From: Sphingomonas sp.
GTDB lineage: Bacteria > Pseudomonadota > Alphaproteobacteria > Sphingomonadales > Sphingomonadaceae
Length of the DNA: 32,884 bases
Direction of reading: 5' to 3'
NCBI RefSeq assembly: GCF_029239295.1
Contig: NZ_JAQZBC010000008.1
Coordinates: 122,812-155,695 of the forward strand
Numbering within the stretch: position 1 is the first letter of the stretch; every line of letters starts with the position of its first letter. The translations under genes were made by a program, and so were the position numbers. Of this stretch, positions 10,374-18,662 are shown piece by piece. A model generated the notes under the pieces. That model made no database searches and was not told where the DNA came from. It saw only the letters and a list, made by a program, of their open reading frames with translations.

Positions 10374-10988
10374 CTAGTCCTGCCCCGGCACCAGCGCGCG
10401 AAACAATTCGTCGGGCATGTCCGAACTGATGCGGATCATGTCGGCTTCCTTGCGCCCCACCAGCTTCGGCTCCGCGCCAGAATTGTCAAAGACCCAGGCA
10501 GCATCTGCCTCGGCAAAGGACCAGCCGGCCTGTTCGAACGATCGGAGGCGCCGCGCCGCCACCTTGTCCGCCGGCACGTCATGGCCGCCCTTCGCAACCC
10601 GCAAGGCGATGCGCTCCAGCTGGAGATCGACCGACCTCACATAGACGTAGATGAGGCGGACTTCGAACCCACGCGCCTTGGCCTTGGTCACGAGGCGGCG
10701 ATATTTATCGAAAGACAGGACCGTTTCAACGCCGATCGTCTGATAGGCGTCGAGCGAGGCATCCAGCCATTGCTCGATCCGCTGCACCGCGAGCAGGTTG
10801 GCGCGATCGACCGGCACCCGTTCGGTGTCGCGGATTCGGACGGTCAGAAGATCGGGATTGATGATCCAGACCGACCCGCCGAACTCGTCGACATCGCTTC
10901 GGTCATAGGCAGAGCTTTTGCCGCATCCGTTCGGGCCAGCGACGATCCACAAGCGCGGATCGAAGCCGGACCTGACCGTTCCCGTCAC
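10374..10988 (-). CDS. Zeta toxin-like P-loop kinase/ATPase
   Basis: A 204-residue protein has a Walker A loop at residues 17-25 (AGPNGCGKS) right after an N-terminal beta strand. NPD (INPDLL) follows, and the middle resembles zeta-toxin/AAA_33-type kinases. Zeta toxins phosphorylate UDP-sugar precursors of the cell wall, but whether this protein does so is unknown. The start is GTG at 10988, immediately preceded by an in-frame stop, so no longer start exists. The GTG shares a base with the last sense codon of the extended upstream small frame, which suggests translational coupling with an antitoxin. Alternatively it may be a housekeeping nucleotide kinase-like ATPase. The pairing with a small upstream gene favours a toxin-antitoxin unit. 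Confidence 0.72.
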   Translation of the reverse strand: MTGTVRSGFDPRLWIVAGPNGCGKSSAYDRSDVDEFGGSVWIINPDLLTVRIRDTERVPVDRANLLAVQRIEQWLDASLDAYQTIGVETVLSFDKYRRLVTKAKARGFEVRLIYVYVRSVDLQLERIALRVAKGGHDVPADKVAARRLRSFEQAGWSFAEADAAWVFDNSGAEPKLVGRKEADMIRISSDMPDELFRALVPGQD

Positions 10989-11038
10989 TCAGCGGCGGCA
11001 GCGAGGGCGCGATTGGCGCGGCGCGCGCGGCGGACATT

Positions 11039-11194
11039 CTAACGGAAGGCCGCGCCGAAATCCGCGGCGAACGACGGGCTATCGGCGTCAACGATGCGAA
11101 CCTTCATCGTCTTGCCGTCCGCGCGCACCGTGCGATAGCGCGGCTTGCCGGGCGCCCCCGCGTCGAGCGGACCTTCAACGATGTCGATCTTCAT
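11039..11194 (-). CDS. Small antitoxin-like protein, possibly truncated by an amber codon
   Basis: A 51-codon frame starts at ATG 11194 after a strong GGAGG site (five bases away) and ends at TAG 11041-11039. The N-terminal part (MKIDIVEGPLDAGAPGKPRY) and the segment RIVDADSPSFAADFGAAFR look like a real protein. Beyond the TAG the same frame continues for 17 Arg/Ala-rich codons ([17 protein letters not shown]) to a TGA that overlaps the GTG start of the zeta-like toxin. This suggests that the ancestral protein had about 69 residues, with a basic helix at its end, and that the TAG is a nonsense mutation. The role as antitoxin is inferred from size, position and coupling only. Confidence 0.62.
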   Translation of the reverse strand: MKIDIVEGPLDAGAPGKPRYRTVRADGKTMKVRIVDADSPSFAADFGAAFR

Positions 11195-11224
11195 CGTGCG
11201 CCTCCTGACCGCCAATATAGGAGG

Positions 11225-13249
11225 TCAGCGCTTCCCCGTCCATTGATCCATCCAGCCGATCACTTCGCGATACCATTGGCGCGAGTTCTTCGGCTTCAGC
11301 ACCCAGTGGTTCTCGTCCGGGAAGACGAGCAGGCGCGAGGGGATGCCGCGGCGCTGGAGCGCAGTGAAGGCGGCGAGCCCCTGGGTGTAGGGGATGCGGA
11401 AATCCTTCTCGCCGGTGACGACGAGCTGCGGCGTCTTCCACTTGGCGACGTGGTTGACGGGGTTCCACTTTTCGAAGGCTTGCGGATCTTCGTAATAGGT
11501 CTTGCCGCCGTGCTCCCACTCGTCGAACCACAGTTCCTCGGTCTCATACGCCATGGCGCGCGCGTCGAAGACGCCGTCGTGCTGGACGATGCACTTGAAG
11601 CGGTCGGGCCACTGCCCCTCGATCCAGTTCATCATATAGCCGCCATAGGAGGCGCCGAGCGCGCAGGCATTGTCGCCGTCGAGCCAGGTGAACTTGGTGG
11701 TCGCCGCGGAAAGGCCTTTCTTCAGGTCCTCGAGTGGCCAGCCGCCCCAATTGTTGCGGATCGCATCGGTGAAGGCCTGACCGTAGCCAGTGGAGCCGTG
11801 GAAATCGACCGCGACGAGGCCGTAGCCCGCGCCCGCGAACACCGCCGGATTCCAGCGATATGACCAGCTGTTGTTGCTCGACCCCTGCGGCCCGCCATGG
11901 ACCATATAAGCGATCGGCACCTTGCCGGTGCTATTGGCGGGCTTCACGGCATAGCCCCAGACGGTGTCGTTGTTGGCGCCGGTGAAGCTGAACCGCTCGA
12001 CGGTCGGCATGTCGATGCCGGCGAGCTTGGCGGCGTTGACGTTGGTCAGCCGCTGCGGCGTGCCGGCGGCGGCGACGCGGTAGAAATCGGCCGGGGCGGT
12101 GAGCGAGTCGATTGCAACAATCGGCCCGGCGGGCGTCACGGCGACCGCGCCGACATGGCCTTGCTGCGTCAGCCGGGTAACCTGGCCGGTGCGCGCATCG
12201 ACGCGGAACAGCGGGGTTTCCTGCGTATCGTCGGCCGTAACGTACAGCGAGCGCGAGTCGGGCGCCCAGGCGATCGAGCCGACCGAGCGATCCCACTTCT
12301 CGGTGAGCGAGGTGACACGGCCGGTGGCAAGATCGCGCAGCATCAGCACCTGGCGATCCGCCTCATAGCCCGGGCGGCGCATGGCGAACCAGGCGAGCGT
12401 GCGGCCATCAGGCGAGACGACCGGCTGATTGTCGGTAGCCTTGTTGTCCGCGGTGAGGTTGACGGGCGCGCGGCTGCCGTCGGCGGGCACTTCGAAGATG
12501 TCGAGATTGGTCGAGGTGGGCTCGATCCGGCCTGCCTCGCGCAGCGCGAAATAGAGCGTCTTGCCGTCGGGGCTCCACGCAACTTCCGCCGCGCCGCCGA
12601 ACGGCTTGGACGGCGCATCGCCGATGAGGCCGCCCACGACTGCCTTGCCATTGCCGCGCGCGCCCGCGGCGGTCAGCGGCAGGACGAACAGCTGCGACCT
12701 TTTGCCGTCGCTCCACGTATCCCAGTGGCGCACGAACAGCTGGTCATAGGTGCGGCCCGATCCGGCATCCGCGCGCTTGCGGATCATCGGCTCCTCCAGG
12801 CTGGGGGCGCCCGGCAGGCGATCGGCCCAGACGACGATCTTGTCACCCGTCGGCGCGACCTTGAAGCCGTTAAACCCACCCTTGAAGTCGGTCAGCTTGC
12901 GCGGCGTCCCGCCCGTGACGGGAACCGACCAGATCGCATCGTCCATCGCGAAATAGACGGTGTTGCCGACGATCTGTGGATCATTTTCGTCCTTCTGCGG
13001 ATCGGCGAGCAGCTTCTCCGGTGCGGCACCGGGACGCGTCAAATCGAGCCTCCACAGATCGAACCGACCGCGGTTGGCGTCGATATCGGCCTCCCGTTGG
13101 GCCCAGACCATCCAGCGACCGTCCTTCGACACGGTAGGCGCGCCGACACGGCTGAGCGTCGTCAGATCCTCGATCGTCAGGGGACGGGCATAGGCCGGAG
13201 CGGCGGTGACGGCGAGCGCAGCGAGGCTCGCGGACAGGAGCATCCTCAT
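11225..13249 (-). CDS. S9 family prolyl oligopeptidase-type peptidase, exported
   Basis: This 674-residue serine peptidase resembles dipeptidyl/acylaminoacyl peptidases, with an N-terminal beta-propeller and a C-terminal alpha/beta hydrolase domain. The catalytic triad can be placed: Ser534 in GASYGGYMM, Asp616 in GEKDFRIPY, and His648 in DENHWVLKP. Chosen from ATG 13249, the protein begins with a good signal peptide (MRMLLSASLAALAVTAAPAYA), so it is probably periplasmic or outer-surface associated. The open frame extends 54 codons further upstream into the popZ gene, but that extension lacks the signal and is rejected. TolB-like propeller repeats (e.g. VAWSPDGKTLYFA, VSPDGRTLAWFA) are visible. 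It likely cleaves oligopeptides for nutrition or turnover. Substrate is not predictable. Confidence 0.95.
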   Translation of the reverse strand: MRMLLSASLAALAVTAAPAYARPLTIEDLTTLSRVGAPTVSKDGRWMVWAQREADIDANRGRFDLWRLDLTRPGAAPEKLLADPQKDENDPQIVGNTVYFAMDDAIWSVPVTGGTPRKLTDFKGGFNGFKVAPTGDKIVVWADRLPGAPSLEEPMIRKRADAGSGRTYDQLFVRHWDTWSDGKRSQLFVLPLTAAGARGNGKAVVGGLIGDAPSKPFGGAAEVAWSPDGKTLYFALREAGRIEPTSTNLDIFEVPADGSRAPVNLTADNKATDNQPVVSPDGRTLAWFAMRRPGYEADRQVLMLRDLATGRVTSLTEKWDRSVGSIAWAPDSRSLYVTADDTQETPLFRVDARTGQVTRLTQQGHVGAVAVTPAGPIVAIDSLTAPADFYRVAAAGTPQRLTNVNAAKLAGIDMPTVERFSFTGANNDTVWGYAVKPANSTGKVPIAYMVHGGPQGSSNNSWSYRWNPAVFAGAGYGLVAVDFHGSTGYGQAFTDAIRNNWGGWPLEDLKKGLSAATTKFTWLDGDNACALGASYGGYMMNWIEGQWPDRFKCIVQHDGVFDARAMAYETEELWFDEWEHGGKTYYEDPQAFEKWNPVNHVAKWKTPQLVVTGEKDFRIPYTQGLAAFTALQRRGIPSRLLVFPDENHWVLKPKNSRQWYREVIGWMDQWTGKR

Positions 13250-13328
13250 GGCCAAATGGTAAAGCAGATCGTCACAGGCGCGACAATCGCCTTGTCGCGT
13301 GACCACCCGTCGTGCGGCAGGCGAACGA

Positions 13329-13841
13329 TCAGGAGCCGCGCGTGATCTTTGCGATTTCCCGCGCGACGAGCGTTTCCACCAATGTCGGCAAGTTCGTATC
13401 CAGCCACTCACGCAGCATCGGGCGCAGCATGTCGCGCACCAGCCCTTCGAGCGTACCGTCGCTACCGGGCTCCGGCTTCACCATCAGCCGCGACAGCGCA
13501 TCGAGCGCACCGCGGGTCGCCTGAGTGGTTTGTTCCGACAGCAGCGCGGCAGCGGCCTGCGCGGTAGAGAGGCCGGGCGAACGCTCCGTCACGGCTGGCG
13601 CTGCGGTCGGAGCGGCCGCGTCGGCGCTCACGCTGGCGCGCGACGACGCCGGCGGCATCGGGTCGCTCAGTTCGAGAACTTCTTCCGGCTCGTCGTCATC
13701 AGCGATCGGCGCCGCCGGCACGGCACGAACCGCCCCACTGCGCCGAGGCCGGATCGGGCGATCGTCGCCCTCCTCCGCAATGATGCGCTTGATGGAGGAC
13801 AGAATGTCTTCCATCGACGGCTCGGCGCTGACATCCCCCAT
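13329..13841 (-). CDS. popZ: PopZ-like cell pole-organising protein (DUF2497)
   Basis: This 170-residue protein has the PopZ plan: a short conserved N-terminal helix (SMEDILSSIKRIIAEEG, residues 9-25), an acidic, Pro/Ala-rich disordered middle, and a C-terminal DUF2497 oligomerisation region (LEGLVRDMLRPMLREWLDTN onward, about residues 124-168). In Caulobacter, PopZ forms a polar matrix that tethers the ParB/parS centromere and recruits cell-cycle regulators. The size is close to the Caulobacter protein (about 177 residues). It lies between tolC and an S9 peptidase, all on the minus strand, with tolC and pcm upstream. Assignment to the family is strong. The functional role in this organism is by homology. 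Confidence 0.9.
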   Translation of the reverse strand: MGDVSAEPSMEDILSSIKRIIAEEGDDRPIRPRRSGAVRAVPAAPIADDDEPEEVLELSDPMPPASSRASVSADAAAPTAAPAVTERSPGLSTAQAAAALLSEQTTQATRGALDALSRLMVKPEPGSDGTLEGLVRDMLRPMLREWLDTNLPTLVETLVAREIAKITRGS

Positions 13842-13877
13842 GCGCGCAGTCCACCTCGTCCCAAAAACGGCTGACTA

Positions 13878-15398
13878 TCAGCGGTTCGGTGCGCTCTCAC
13901 CTGTGGTCAACGCCGGGCTTCTGTCAACCTTGCTGCTGTCGAGCGCGGGATCGAGCGGACGAGTGACATTGGCGTTCTGTGGCGGCACGCCGCTGGTTGA
14001 CGGCGCGATTGCCTGTGGCGTCGGACCATCGGAAAAGTCGGAAATGCGGTTGCGCACGGCACGGTAGTTTTCGGCGGAATTGTACAGCGGGCCGCCTTCG
14101 AGGCCGAGATCCTGCGCCTCCGCCTGCCCCATCGCCGCGAGCAGCGCGAAGCCGGCGACATAGGCATCACGCCGTGCCGTCACCAGCGTGACCTGGCTGT
14201 TGAGCAATTCCTGCTCAGCGTTCAGAATATCGAGGATGGTGCGCGTGCCGACGCTGTTTTCGGCGCGGACGCCCTCCAAACTCAGCTGATTCGCCGCGAC
14301 TGCCTGCTCCGATGACGCGATCACCTGCAGCGAGGATTGCCACACCGCATAGGCCGACCGCGTGGAAGCAATGACGTCGCGCTCCGCAGCGGTCGCATTC
14401 TCGATCGCCTGCGAGCGCTGCGCCTGCGCCTGGCGAACCAGCGCCGCGGGCCGCCCGCCTTGGAAGAAAGGCAGACTGACGTTGAGCCCGATCCCCGCTG
14501 ACGTGCCGGACTGCCCGACGCCGAGCCCAGTGCCGGAGCCCAGCGAGCCGAGATAGTTCACGTAATTGCCGGTTGCGCCGACCCCCAATGTGGGCAACCG
14601 GCTGGCTCGCGCGACGCGCACGTCGAACACGGTCGCGTCACGCTGCTTCAACGCTGACAAGAGCGAGGGATTGTCACGCAATGCCACGTCAACCGCGACA
14701 TCGGCATTGGACGGCAGATTGGGCAGCGGCGGCGGCGGCTCAAGCGCACCGGGCGCCGCGCCGACCAAGCGAACGTAATTTTCACGGCTCCCAATCAGGT
14801 TCGCCTGCACGCGCTGCAGCTGTGCGCGCGCAAGGCTGAGCCGCGCCTCCGACTGCGCGACGTCGGTGCGAGTCAGATCGCCTACCTGAAAGCGATCACG
14901 GCTGGCCTGAAGGTTCGTTTCCAGCACGCGCACGTTCTGGGCGTTGAGCCCGACGATCGCCTCGTCGCGGAGAACGTCGTTATAGGCGCCTACCACGTCG
15001 GTGAAGAGCGCCGCCTCCGTCCCGCGCAGACCAAGCTGGCCTGCCTCGACCCTTGTTTCCGCTGCCCGCACCGAATTGCGCACCGCGCCGCCGGAATAGA
15101 ATGGCACGTTCAACGCCAACTGTGCCTGCGCGACCTTCTCCGGCGTGGTGAAGGAATTGCCGCTGCGCAGATAGTTTTCCGTAACGCCGGCGTTGCTTCC
15201 GAGGGTCGGACGGCCCGCCGCACGAGCGATCGGCACGTTTTCGTCATTCGCACGCTGCTGCGCACGGCTGCCGGTGATCGTCGGATTGTCCTGATAGGCC
15301 CGCGCCAGCGCATCGCGCAGCGTGTCCGCCTGCGCCGGGGAAGCGGCGATCGCAGCCGCAAGGGTCAGCGGCATGGCAAGTGAACGGACGCGGGTCAT
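13878..15398 (-). CDS. tolC: TolC family outer-membrane efflux/secretion protein
   Basis: This 506-residue protein forms the outer-membrane channel of type I secretion or efflux systems. A signal peptide occupies about residues 1-24 (cleavage after ASPAQA). Two internally repeated outer-membrane efflux protein domains follow, with the helical periplasmic coiled-coil motifs (e.g. LNAQNVRVLETNLQASRDR, and LSLEGVRAENSVGTRTILD near residue 375). The C-terminal ~70 residues are a Pro/Ser-rich disordered tail. It lies 12 bp after pcm, so the two are probably cotranscribed. The inner-membrane and adaptor partners are not in the window. Type I secretion versus multidrug efflux cannot be decided here. 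Confidence 0.94.
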   Translation of the reverse strand: MTRVRSLAMPLTLAAAIAASPAQADTLRDALARAYQDNPTITGSRAQQRANDENVPIARAAGRPTLGSNAGVTENYLRSGNSFTTPEKVAQAQLALNVPFYSGGAVRNSVRAAETRVEAGQLGLRGTEAALFTDVVGAYNDVLRDEAIVGLNAQNVRVLETNLQASRDRFQVGDLTRTDVAQSEARLSLARAQLQRVQANLIGSRENYVRLVGAAPGALEPPPPLPNLPSNADVAVDVALRDNPSLLSALKQRDATVFDVRVARASRLPTLGVGATGNYVNYLGSLGSGTGLGVGQSGTSAGIGLNVSLPFFQGGRPAALVRQAQAQRSQAIENATAAERDVIASTRSAYAVWQSSLQVIASSEQAVAANQLSLEGVRAENSVGTRTILDILNAEQELLNSQVTLVTARRDAYVAGFALLAAMGQAEAQDLGLEGGPLYNSAENYRAVRNRISDFSDGPTPQAIAPSTSGVPPQNANVTRPLDPALDSSKVDRSPALTTGESAPNR

Positions 15399-15410
15399 TG
15401 CAGCCTTTGC

Positions 15411-16079
15411 TCAGAAGGTGAATCGGGCCGGTTTGGCAAAACCCGGCAAGCGACAGCATTCGATGTCGGCGAAATCCAGCATCGCAAAACCACCCCCGCT
15501 GCGTCGACCGGCGGACAGCCGGGTCACGCCGCGATCGATCAGGCCGCCGACAACGCGGCCATCAGGATGAACCTGAGTGACCAGCGTTTCCGGCACCTCT
15601 TCAACGGCGCCATCGATGATGAGGACGTCGTACGGTGCGCCAGCCGCATGGCCTCGTTCCAGCGGACCTTCGACAATCGTCACCCGGCTGTCGTTGGCCA
15701 GTGACACGCGCGCCATGGCGACAAGCGCCGGGTCCGACTCCACCGCAACGACTGAGGCCACCAGTTCGGCCAGCACCGCGGCCGTGTACCCCGAAGCAGC
15801 GCCGATCAGCAGCACGCGATCGGCAGGAACAAGGCGCGCCTCGGTCAACAGCCGCCCGGTCGCGGTTGGCAGATTGAGCGAACGCCCGCCGCCGAGCTCC
15901 GCTAGGCCATCACGATAGGCGAACGGTACCTGATCGGCCGGAACGAACCGTTCGCGCGGCACAGTGGCCATCGCGGCGACGACCCGCGCATCCGACACCG
16001 CATTGGTACGCAGCTGACTGGCCACCATCGCGGTGCGGAGGGCGGCGAAATCGGGTTGGCGTTCCATGGTCATCGTCAT
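15411..16079 (-). CDS. pcm: Protein-L-isoaspartate O-methyltransferase family protein
   Basis: This 222-residue SAM-dependent methyltransferase resembles PCMT, which repairs isoaspartyl residues in damaged proteins. The N-terminus (MVASQLRTNAVSDARVVAAM, then VPRERFVP) is characteristic. The SAM motif I reads LIGAASGYTAAVLAELV (about residues 95-111), which deviates from the usual GTGSGY, and the acidic post-I strand is VVAVESDP. The substrate loop is less canonical than in E. coli Pcm, as seems common in this family branch, so activity on isoaspartate is not certain. ATG 16079 has an AGGTGA site upstream. Two further in-frame ATGs lie within four codons. It heads the pcm-tolC pair. Confidence 0.85.
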   Translation of the reverse strand: MTMTMERQPDFAALRTAMVASQLRTNAVSDARVVAAMATVPRERFVPADQVPFAYRDGLAELGGGRSLNLPTATGRLLTEARLVPADRVLLIGAASGYTAAVLAELVASVVAVESDPALVAMARVSLANDSRVTIVEGPLERGHAAGAPYDVLIIDGAVEEVPETLVTQVHPDGRVVGGLIDRGVTRLSAGRRSGGGFAMLDFADIECCRLPGFAKPARFTF

Positions 16080-16222
16080 TCTGTCACCTGTCGCACGGCT
16101 GTTTTAGCATGGCAATACACTTACCATCAGAGTGGCGCTTTATCGCGTCGATGCAAATGCGCCAATGTCGAAACTTGACATGCCTGCCTTGCCGCCGCAT
16201 CAGCCCGCCTCCACGCGATCGA

Positions 16223-16296
16223 GGCCCGATGGCGGAGTGGTGACGCAGAGGACTGCAAATCCTTGCACCCGGGTTCGATTCCCGGTCGGGCCTCCA
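16223..16296 (+). tRNA. tRNA-Cys (anticodon GCA)
   Basis: The 74-base gene folds as a normal cloverleaf. The acceptor stem GGCCCGA pairs with TCGGGCC, the anticodon arm is GGACTGCAAATCC with anticodon GCA, and the T arm is CCGGGTTCGATTCCCGG. The 3' CCA is encoded at 16294-16296. The variable region is short, as expected for tRNA-Cys. A TTGACA at 16175-16180 could be the -35 element, but the -10 is poor. The integrase of the adjacent element stops three bases after CCA, so this gene is the apparent integration target. Confidence 0.97.
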
Positions 16297-16302
16297 GCGC
16301 TA
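16271..16302 (+). other. Candidate attachment core (T arm to 3' end of tRNA-Cys)
   Basis: Elements with tyrosine recombinases commonly use the T arm and 3' end of a tRNA as crossover core. Here the tRNA 3' end directly abuts the integrase stop codon (TAG at 16302-16300 on the minus strand). The core is inferred from this position. The partner repeat was not found in the window. Confidence 0.4.
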
Positions 16303-17541
16303 AGCCGCTGACTTGGCACTAGAAATTGCCACTACGGCAGCCCCTTCCGGGGCGTCTGGCGCGGCAGGCGTGTGTAATCCCTGTGTAATTGCGCCAGGAA
16401 GAACAGCATCGAGCGCTGAGATCGACGCGTCCACATGGTCGAACTGCATGTGGACGTAGCGCAGCACCATCGCGAGGGTCTTGTGCCCACTGATCTTCTG
16501 GATTGTGGGCAGGTCCACGCCAGCTCGCACCAGCTTTGTGATCGCGGTGCGTCGCATCGTGTGCGGGGTGACCTTGTCCGGATCGAGCTTGGCGCGAACC
16601 ACTGCGCGGGCGAACGGCCGGGCCATGTTGGTACGGTGCCCGGCCCTCGACTGCTTCTCGTTCAAGGTCGGGAACACCCATCCGTCGCGCTTGTCCTCGT
16701 CCTCCATCGCGCGCTGGCGCTTCAATGCATCTACCAGCGACCGCGTGATCGGCTGCTCGCGCTGCCCAGCCTTCGCCTCGGGGATGAGGATGCGCCGGTT
16801 GTCGAAGTCGATCTGGTCGTAGCGCACACGTAGGATCTCTCGATGCCGCATCGCCGCGCCTAGCCCGAACGCGACGAAGAGCCAGCACCGTCCGTCCTGG
16901 TCGCCGATCGCGCCTTTCATCAGCGCCGCCGACTGAGCCTCGTTCAGCGCAATCATGGGCTGCTGCACCTCGGGCTCCATGACGATGTCGGGGATTGCGT
17001 CCTTCTTGATCCACTTCCACGACGCGGCGGACTTGAGCAGGTGCCGAAGGGTTGCGAGCTCGCGATTTACGGTGGCAACAGCGGCGCCTGCCGTGGTCCG
17101 CGCCTTCCGATACTGGCGGATGTTGAAATCGGTGAAGCCGTCGAGTCGGTGCGCCTTGAAGAACGGCTTGAGATGGTTCTTCAGGTGCTGTGTTTTCGGC
17201 TTCAGGTTCTTGCCGTCCGTGTCTGCCAAACGTTGCAGGTACTCGTCGGCCGCGTCGCTGAACCTGCGGTGGAGCTTGCGCCCCTTCGGCAGGTTCAGTC
17301 GCCCCTCACGCGCCTCGGTGCGAAACTTCTCGATCAGGCGCTCGGCCTGCTCCCGGGTGACGCCTTCGCTTTCCCGGCCGACGACCCGGTGGATGCGCTG
17401 GCCATCAACCATGATGTTGACGCGATAGCGGACGTCGCCGTTCGCCTGACGCTCGGCAATGATGCCGTGTTCGGCAAGCTCCTGCCCGATCGCCAGGCCG
17501 CGAATCGCAGGGCGGGTCAGCTTTGCGAACTTGAGCGCCAT
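16300..17541 (-). CDS. int: Tyrosine recombinase (phage-type integrase)
   Basis: This 413-residue tyrosine recombinase carries out site-specific integration and excision. The catalytic set is complete: Arg232 (GAAMRHREI), His327 and Arg330 (HTMRRTAI), His353 (SGHKTLAMVL) and nucleophile Tyr362 (LRYVHMQFD). An N-terminal arm-binding region (about 1-80) and a SAM-like core-binding domain (about 80-200, including LRHLLKSAASWKWIKK) precede the catalytic domain. ATG 17541 has GGAG ten bases upstream, inside the end of the preceding gene two bases away, so they form an operon. The stop codon lies 3 nt beyond the tRNA-Cys CCA, which implies integration in that tRNA. It appears intact. Confidence 0.96.
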   Translation of the reverse strand: MALKFAKLTRPAIRGLAIGQELAEHGIIAERQANGDVRYRVNIMVDGQRIHRVVGRESEGVTREQAERLIEKFRTEAREGRLNLPKGRKLHRRFSDAADEYLQRLADTDGKNLKPKTQHLKNHLKPFFKAHRLDGFTDFNIRQYRKARTTAGAAVATVNRELATLRHLLKSAASWKWIKKDAIPDIVMEPEVQQPMIALNEAQSAALMKGAIGDQDGRCWLFVAFGLGAAMRHREILRVRYDQIDFDNRRILIPEAKAGQREQPITRSLVDALKRQRAMEDEDKRDGWVFPTLNEKQSRAGHRTNMARPFARAVVRAKLDPDKVTPHTMRRTAITKLVRAGVDLPTIQKISGHKTLAMVLRYVHMQFDHVDASISALDAVLPGAITQGLHTPAAPDAPEGAAVVAISSAKSAA

Positions 17542-17543
17542 GT

Positions 17544-18146
17544 CTACTCCGATGCTTCAGTCGGTGCGACAAACCTGAGCAAGACGGATTGAGAGGGCAA
17601 CAACCTGTCAACAACGCCCCTGAGCTCAGCCACCCGCCGCGTCATATTGATAGCGATCGACGGCTTCGCATTTAGTCGCTCGAGCGCCTTGAAGTCGCCC
17701 TCGATCAGCAGCACGCCTCCATCTTCATCTGTCTCGGTTGATCCTGACTGAAGATAACCGAGGGCGTTCGGCTGAAAGAGAAAGAACAAATCCATCTGCG
17801 ACGCTTCAGCCATTGCTAAGGGACGACCAAAGTTTCCCCCTTCTTCGCTGAAGAGCGTTTCCAAATTGTTGGCAGCGGCATCTCCGAAGAATGACGCGAG
17901 GGTCGCCGGCGTCGCACCGCAGTCCAGCAGATCAAGGCAGGTCATAAGCGTGATGAGTTGGGCGGCATTATAGCGCACCTTCGTACCGCGCCCTGAATTG
18001 GCCCCCGCAGGAATGCCCGCCTTCTGCAACTGTTGAAGTCGGCCAACAAACGTCTCGCGCTTGATGGGGTCCACTCGAAACAGGTCCATCATGATCGCAA
18101 CTACATCGCCAAAGGCGAACCCCGGCTTGATTAACGAAACCGCCAT
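17544..18146 (-). CDS. Putative element regulator (HTH-like N-terminus), unknown family
   Basis: I do not recognise this 200-residue protein. Its first ~90 residues look like a DNA-binding module: helix FGDVVAIMMDLFRV, then KRETFVGRLQQLQKAGIPAG and RGTKVRYNAAQLITLMTCL, similar in feel to MerR-type or phage regulator winged helices. The rest is mixed alpha/beta with an acidic loop (STETDEDGG). It is transcribed with the integrase gene (two bases between them) and diverges from an excisionase-like gene across an inverted-repeat operator. This is the usual place of a lysogeny repressor, so a repressor role is likely by position only. Confidence 0.75.
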   Translation of the reverse strand: MAVSLIKPGFAFGDVVAIMMDLFRVDPIKRETFVGRLQQLQKAGIPAGANSGRGTKVRYNAAQLITLMTCLDLLDCGATPATLASFFGDAAANNLETLFSEEGGNFGRPLAMAEASQMDLFFLFQPNALGYLQSGSTETDEDGGVLLIEGDFKALERLNAKPSIAINMTRRVAELRGVVDRLLPSQSVLLRFVAPTEASE

Positions 18147-18167
18147 CGAAATTCCCTTCTGACGGAG

Positions 18168-18231
18168 ACGTATCCGTTTCCGCTTGCGCCCTCAAGATGA
18201 TTCGGATACCCATAGGTCCATACGGATACGT
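18168..18231. promoter_or_regulatory. Divergent control region with 10-bp inverted repeat and extra half-site
   Basis: Between the divergent regulator and excisionase-like genes, ACGTATCCGT (18168-18177) and its exact inverse ACGGATACGT (18222-18231) are 44 bp apart. A third CGGATAC half-site lies at 18203-18209. CGTTTCCG is also repeated directly (18175-18182 and 18229-18236). Repeated half-sites in a divergent phage control region suggest repressor operators. Which protein binds is not shown. Confidence 0.55.
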
Positions 18232-18253
18232 TTCCGTTACCGTGGAGGATCCG

Positions 18254-18463
18254 ATGGTCGAACATGTTCGCATCCGAGTTCTGCCTGATGGGCGGGTATC
18301 ACGCGCCGACGCAGCGGCATTCCTCGGCCGGAGCAGCAAGACGCTAGCTGACTGGTATTCAAAAGGCGTGGGCCCGCGTGCGCGGAAGGTCGGTGGCAGG
18401 CAGTTCTATTTGCTGCGCGACCTCGAAGCGTATCGCGACACCGGCGCGCGTGAGGCAATGTGA
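18254..18463 (+). CDS. Small helix-turn-helix excisionase/AlpA-like protein
   Basis: This 69-residue protein has a MerR-like winged-helix fold: DGRVSRADAAAFLGRSSKTL (about 12-31) forms the helix-turn-helix, GVGPRARKVGGRQFY the wing, and LLRDLEAYR a terminal helix. This plan is typical of phage excisionases and AlpA-type regulators that steer the integrase towards excision. ATG 18254 is preceded by GTGGAGG at good spacing. An in-frame upstream ATG at 18197 would translate the operator region and is rejected. It is divergent from the regulator-integrase pair. Excision versus transcription control cannot be separated from sequence. Confidence 0.8.
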   Translation: MVEHVRIRVLPDGRVSRADAAAFLGRSSKTLADWYSKGVGPRARKVGGRQFYLLRDLEAYRDTGAREAM

Positions 18464-18662
18464 CCCGGCCGGAGGGGCTCAGCTCGCGCCCTAAAAAGCG
18501 AGAAAGCCGCCCGGCAATCGGACGGCTTCCTGCATGTCACTGTGGCGGCGACAGCGGGATCAATAATCTGAATTCGCTCAGGGTTCAACGGCTGATCGCT
18601 GTGACAGGCATGTCGCCGTCGCTCGCGGCAGTTGTTGCTCCTCTCGCCTTCGGAGGCGCCGC

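Noticed and set aside
8177..10429. 750-codon plus-strand open frame opposite valS
   Set aside because: Antisense to valS with its catalytic motifs. The product is Arg/His/Leu-rich with no domain.
11897..13345. 482-codon plus-strand open frame opposite the S9 peptidase
   Set aside because: Antisense shadow of a peptidase with visible triad and signal peptide.
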